From: Clostridiales bacterium UBA1779
Lineage (GTDB): Bacteria; Bacillota; Clostridia; Oscillospirales; CAG-272
Assembly: GCA_002314565.1 (NCBI GenBank)
Contig: DCGL01000160.1
Location: forward strand, 2,751-11,204
Length of the DNA stretch: 8,454 bases
Direction: 5' to 3'
Part shown: in pieces, positions 6,015 to 8,454 of the stretch
Position numbering within the stretch: the stretch's first letter is position 1
Layout: each line of letters begins with the position of its first letter
Translations under genes and position numbers: made by a program
Notes under the pieces: generated by a model
Databases searched by the model: none
Told to the model about the DNA's origin: nothing
Seen by the model: the letters and a program-made list of their open reading frames with translations, nothing else

Positions 6015-6064
6015 TCAGAAGCAAATAAAAAAGGACCTTCGGGTCCTTTTTTATTTGCTTCTGA
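6015..6064. terminator. secG terminator, bidirectional, 23-bp perfect stem with TTCG loop
   Basis: Arms 6015-6037 and 6042-6064 pair without mismatch around the stable tetraloop TTCG (6038-6041). The top of the stem is GGACC/GGTCC flanked by A6 and T6 tracts, so it works as an intrinsic terminator on either strand. The pairing continues for another 13 bp below the T-tract (TCAGAAGCAAATA / TATTTGCTTCTGA), more than termination needs. On the minus strand it could also end the GH78-like gene message, which lies 185 bp away beyond two repeat elements. Confidence 0.93.
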
Positions 6065-6070
6065 TTGAGG

Positions 6071-6167
6071 AGCCTCATCCAGCAATTTTCGCTGACGCAA
6101 AAATTGCCACCTTCCCCACGGGGGAAGGTGGCAAAGCCGGCATGGTCCGACTTTGCCGGATGAGGCT
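6071..6167. repeat. Cloverleaf-like intergenic repeat element with a GC-rich CCTTCCCC hairpin
   Basis: The outer 10-bp arms AGCCTCATCC (6071-6080) and GGATGAGGCT (6158-6167) are perfect complements and enclose three consecutive hairpins. These are 6082-6092 with 6097-6107 (11 bp, one mismatch, 4-nt loop), 6106-6117 with 6121-6132 (12 bp perfect, loop ACG; it shares two bases with its neighbour) and 6131-6140 with 6147-6156 (10 bp, one mismatch, 6-nt loop). The result is a closed stem with three arms, about 97 bp, with no coding capacity. The middle hairpin core CCTTCCCCACGGGGGAAG recurs at 8437-8454. Compact size, terminal inverted repeats and recurrence suggest a miniature mobile element or REP-like repeat; no transposase gene is in the window. 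Confidence 0.75.
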
Positions 6168-6170
6168 TGA

Positions 6171-6239
6171 ATGACAGGGGACGGTTCTTTTGTCATCTCG
6201 CCATTTTGGCAAGATGACAAAAGAACCGTCCCCTGTCAT
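6171..6239. repeat. Large inverted repeat (32-bp arms), GGGGACG-core hairpin repeat, copy 2
   Basis: Arms 6171-6202 and 6208-6239 pair with one mismatch (6199/6211) around ATTTT. Each arm contains its own smaller hairpin: ATGACA (6171-6176), core GGGGACG (6177-6183), GTTCTTT, TGTCAT (6191-6196). The order is the same as in copy 1 at 2263-2329 but with different flanking letters that still pair with each other. It begins three bases after the cloverleaf element and sits between convergent genes. No T-tract marks it as a terminator on the plus strand. Confidence 0.82.
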
Positions 6240-6248
6240 CTTATTTGC

Positions 6249-8270
6249 TTATATCAGAATGCTGTAATAATACGCGGACATGGCGCTCCAGCCGTGGCAG
6301 AGCGAGCCGGCGTTGCTGAAGTCGCTGTCTCCCTTGATGGTTTCCCAGAAGGTTGTGGCGCCGCGGTCGAGCATATATGAACAGTCGCGGTCGATTTCTG
6401 ACAGAATTACAGGGGCGAACTTTTCGCGGTTGAAGACAAGAAGGGTATCGTATCTCCAGCAGGCCATCGAGAGGGTGGCGGGGATTGTATCAAAGCCTGC
6501 ATTATCTGCAATAATTGAAAGCGCCTTTTCAGTAGGAATGACACCGTGAGAGCTGCCGGAAAGCAGGCACAGGGCCAGGGTCAGCACCGAAAGCTTGGCA
6601 TCCTCCCTGTCAGTAAAGCTGCGGTATAAGCCGTCATACAGCCGGAATACGCGCTCAACGGCGGCTGACACTTCATCGGCAAGCTCCTTTTGGGCGGCAG
6701 CCTGAGCGTCTTGACCTATGTACTTATAAATTGCAGCAAGCGAATCGAGAGCCATTACGAGCATGGCGTTGAAAGGAGCCTCACAGGGGGGATTTTCTTC
6801 GTCATATTTGTATTTCTTGCCCTCCATCGTTTCGGACCACTCGTAGAAATTCCAGATGCGGCGGCTGTCGGGATATCTCGGGCAAAGTCCGGCGTATAAT
6901 CCCTGACGGATGCGGCGCGACAGAATTGTCTGCATCAGCTTTTCAAGGAAGCAGATTTTTTCTTCTGCAAACTCCGTATCCCCGGAAAAATCCAGGTATT
7001 CGCGGAACTGAAGAAAATACGCGAGCGTATAGAAGGGAATCGGTAAATCGAGGCCTGCGGGATAGCAGAGCATAAGAAGTCCGTCAGGACGTTCGCCGCG
7101 GCTGATAAGGTCCAGTGAAGCGCGGACCATCTCGCGGTTGCCGTCTTTGAAGGCCTTGTAGCCTGCGAGCATCTGATTGCGTGAATCGAGCGTATAAAGC
7201 GCCTGCTCGCGCCAGGGACAGTCCTCGTAGTGTTCGTGCATACATAAACGCAGGGTGTGAACCGCCGTATCATAAATTCTGAGGCGCAGGCCCTCGAGCT
7301 TGGTTTTTACACTGTCAACCGGATAAATGACGGGATGGAAAATCACGCGGACGTTCAGCGCCTTCCCGGGAATGAAAAGCTGCATATATCTGCAGCCGAG
7401 CCTGCGAAGTGCGGGGAAGAAACGGTTGCTGCCGCGCCCTGCGGTGAATTCCGAGGTGAAACGGCGGCTTCCTATTGCCACACGGCACATACCGTCAACG
7501 ATATGCTCACCCCAGCCGAAGTCGCAGACAAGCCCGATATCAGGACATTCGGGCAGGTCGAAACTGATTTCAGGGAAACCGACTTCTTCACGGCCGATAT
7601 CATAAAGATACCACTGACCGGCTCCCCGGGCTTTGTCGCAGGCCGTCATTCGCTCAGCCGCATCGGCACCGTCGCAGGGCACGAACTCCCCGTTCTTTAC
7701 AACCCGGCACTCAATTGCATCGCCGAGTGACAGCCGTCTGTTCGGACGTGGGCGCACGGTGTCGAATGAAAGGCCCTGAATTGCAGCTTTTACGAATTCA
7801 TCCGGAACCGATACTGAGTCGCAGGCAAAGCCCGCACCCATCTGGCCGGTAATAATCATTTTTCTGTGATGGTGATAGCCGGCATACAGGCGGATTTCAG
7901 TATCTGCACCCGAGCTTTCAATGAGTACTCCGTCCTCAAAAAAAGCAAAGACGGCATAAGCAGGACCCGCCTTATGAGTCTGGGAATCGACGCCGCTGTG
8001 CCAGAAAATCAGAGTCAGGTCATTTGCTTCGGTGTTTTCGAAGGAATACTCATCCCATACGAGTATCTGCGGATAGTCCGAATAGCGTCCGAAGCCGCAG
8101 AGCTTTCCGTCAAGAAGAATATTGTAATCGGTGTCGCAGCTTATTCTGATACTGTATTGTTTGCTTTTTTTCAGGACGGAGTTCAACCGTATTTCAACGT
8201 ATTCATCGCTCTCACCGGCCGCGGGCAGCCAGACGGGAAGAGCGGGCAAATCTTTTACAGGTAATTTCAT
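6249..8270 (-). CDS. GH78-like glycoside hydrolase (alpha-L-rhamnosidase family, six-hairpin catalytic domain)
   Basis: 673-aa protein from the Met at 8270; a Met two codons upstream (8276) abuts the AGAGGT site with no spacing, so 8270 (6-nt spacing) is preferred. No signal peptide: probably cytoplasmic, acting on imported oligosaccharide or glycoside. Residues 1 to about 320 look like beta-rich accessory domains (DYNILLDGKLCGFGRYSDYP, near residue 49, is the carbohydrate-binding-like sandwich found in this family). From about 325 follows the (alpha/alpha)6 barrel with the GH78 motif D350-C-P-W-R-E355-(6)-D362, the same spacing as D567/E572/D579 of Bacillus RhaB, and a late acidic residue E643 in TTFWET matching its E841. 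HGW at 659-661 is also typical. The usual C-terminal beta-sandwich after the barrel is absent: the protein stops about 30 residues after E643. GH78 enzymes release terminal alpha-L-rhamnose; this divergent DCPWREQ subgroup may have another specificity. Confidence 0.85.
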   Translation of the reverse strand: MKLPVKDLPALPVWLPAAGESDEYVEIRLNSVLKKSKQYSIRISCDTDYNILLDGKLCGFGRYSDYPQILVWDEYSFENTEANDLTLIFWHSGVDSQTHKAGPAYAVFAFFEDGVLIESSGADTEIRLYAGYHHHRKMIITGQMGAGFACDSVSVPDEFVKAAIQGLSFDTVRPRPNRRLSLGDAIECRVVKNGEFVPCDGADAAERMTACDKARGAGQWYLYDIGREEVGFPEISFDLPECPDIGLVCDFGWGEHIVDGMCRVAIGSRRFTSEFTAGRGSNRFFPALRRLGCRYMQLFIPGKALNVRVIFHPVIYPVDSVKTKLEGLRLRIYDTAVHTLRLCMHEHYEDCPWREQALYTLDSRNQMLAGYKAFKDGNREMVRASLDLISRGERPDGLLMLCYPAGLDLPIPFYTLAYFLQFREYLDFSGDTEFAEEKICFLEKLMQTILSRRIRQGLYAGLCPRYPDSRRIWNFYEWSETMEGKKYKYDEENPPCEAPFNAMLVMALDSLAAIYKYIGQDAQAAAQKELADEVSAAVERVFRLYDGLYRSFTDREDAKLSVLTLALCLLSGSSHGVIPTEKALSIIADNAGFDTIPATLSMACWRYDTLLVFNREKFAPVILSEIDRDCSYMLDRGATTFWETIKGDSDFSNAGSLCHGWSAMSAYYYSILI

Positions 8271-8276
8271 ATTCAT

Positions 8277-8282
8277 ACCTCT
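8277..8282 (-). promoter_or_regulatory. Ribosome binding site that decides the GH78-like gene start
   Basis: AGAGGT on the minus strand directly abuts the first in-frame ATG (8276) but lies 6 nt from the second (8270). Normal spacing favours the second, removing two residues (MN) from the longest possible protein. Confidence 0.6.
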
Positions 8283-8299
8283 GCAAGTTTATTATTATT

Positions 8300-8331
8300 A
8301 TTATATCACATTTTGAGTGTATGTTTGGCAA
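8300..8331 (-). promoter_or_regulatory. Probable extended -10 promoter of the GH78-like gene
   Basis: On the minus strand TATAAT (8300-8305) is preceded by TGA, an extended -10 identical to that of secG (TGATATAAT). The best -35 candidate is TTGCCA (8326-8331) at a long 20-base spacing, so the extended -10 may carry most of the activity. An ATT/AAT triplet run (8289-8305) overlaps the -10. No operator is evident. Confidence 0.55.
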
Positions 8332-8341
8332 ATAAAATAAA

Positions 8342-8395
8342 AAAGAGGCTGTTTATTTAACCGAAACTAAATCCGGTTGCATAAACAGCCTCTTT
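8342..8395. terminator. Bidirectional terminator upstream of the GH78-like gene
   Basis: Arms AAAGAGGCTGTTTAT (8342-8356) and ATAAACAGCCTCTTT (8381-8395) pair perfectly over 15 bp. An inner AACCG/CGGTT stem (8359-8363 with 8374-8378) adds length. T-rich runs follow on both strands (TTTATTTTTTCC on plus; TTTATTTTATTT on minus). It insulates the GH78-like promoter from whatever gene lies to the right of the window. Confidence 0.85.
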
Positions 8396-8436
8396 ATTTT
8401 TTCCTTTCTCACGTTGGATAAACATCCCTCAACTTG

Positions 8437-8454
8437 CCTTCCCCACGGGGGAAG
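8437..8454. repeat. Second copy (truncated by window end) of the CCTTCCCC hairpin repeat
   Basis: CCTTCCCCACGGGGGAAG here is identical over 18 bases to 6110-6127, the middle hairpin of the cloverleaf element. The preceding TTGC also resembles that copy (ATTGCCA before the hairpin at 6108). The element continues past the window, so its outer arms cannot be seen. Confidence 0.7.

Noticed and set aside
5834..6220. Minus-strand open frame of 128 codons opposite secG and running through the repeats
   Set aside because: Its codons cross the terminator, the cloverleaf element and half of the large hairpin, and it is antisense to secG; structure explains the sequence better than coding.
6071..6239. 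CRISPR-like array from the consecutive palindromes
   Set aside because: The hairpins differ in sequence, there are no equal-length direct repeats with unique spacers, and no cas genes are present.
7257..7730. Open frame of 157 codons on the plus strand inside the GH78-like gene
   Set aside because: Antisense to conserved GH78-like sequence; composition matches a mirror of the real coding strand.
8289..8305. ATT triplet run as a possible microsatellite switch
   Set aside because: Only about five units, and it overlaps a promoter -10 region where AT-rich sequence is expected.

Overview
The window looks like a chromosomal segment of a gut-type Clostridia bacterium (Firmicutes, probably Oscillospiraceae/Ruminococcaceae-like). 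The reasons are protein style, GGAGG ribosome binding sites, consensus sigma-A promoters, near 50% GC, and two families of intergenic hairpin repeats of a kind I recall from such genomes. The taxonomic call is an inference from style; no rRNA or marker search was possible.

Layout, left to right. (1) Bases 1-2242, plus strand: the 3' part of an ABC importer operon of the BMP / nucleoside-type uptake family. It holds the tail of permease 1, a complete permease 2 and a lipoprotein substrate-binding protein as last gene; the ATPase is presumably upstream of the window. (2) Bases 2263-2329: a near-perfect 33-bp-arm inverted repeat between convergent genes. (3) Bases 2335-5543, minus strand: a probable three-gene operon driven by a textbook promoter (TTGACA-17-TACAAT). 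In transcription order it encodes a 141-aa protein of unknown function, a secreted DNA/RNA non-specific endonuclease (start overlaps the previous stop as ATGA) and an unusual fusion of a nitrilase-type amidohydrolase with a glycerophosphodiester phosphodiesterase. (4) Bases 5666-6064, plus strand: a monocistronic secG unit with an extended -10 promoter, short leader and strong terminator, divergent from the minus-strand operon. (5) Bases 6071-6239: two repeat elements side by side, a cloverleaf-like element and a large hairpin related in design to the one at 2263. A 10-bp direct repeat brackets the pair. (6) Bases 6249-8270, minus strand: a cytoplasmic GH78-like (alpha-L-rhamnosidase family) glycosidase with its catalytic acids in place. 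(7) Bases 8342-8454: a bidirectional terminator and the truncated start of another copy of the GC-rich hairpin found in the cloverleaf element.

The genes read mostly as nutrient scavenging: uptake of a nucleoside-like solute, extracellular nucleic acid cleavage, glycerophosphodiester/amide hydrolysis and rhamnoside-like sugar release, next to the housekeeping SecG. The most unusual items are the amidohydrolase-phosphodiesterase fusion, the two repeats sharing a GGGGACG core inside different but internally complementary flanks, and the cloverleaf element. I found no CRISPR array, tRNA, rRNA or transposase gene.
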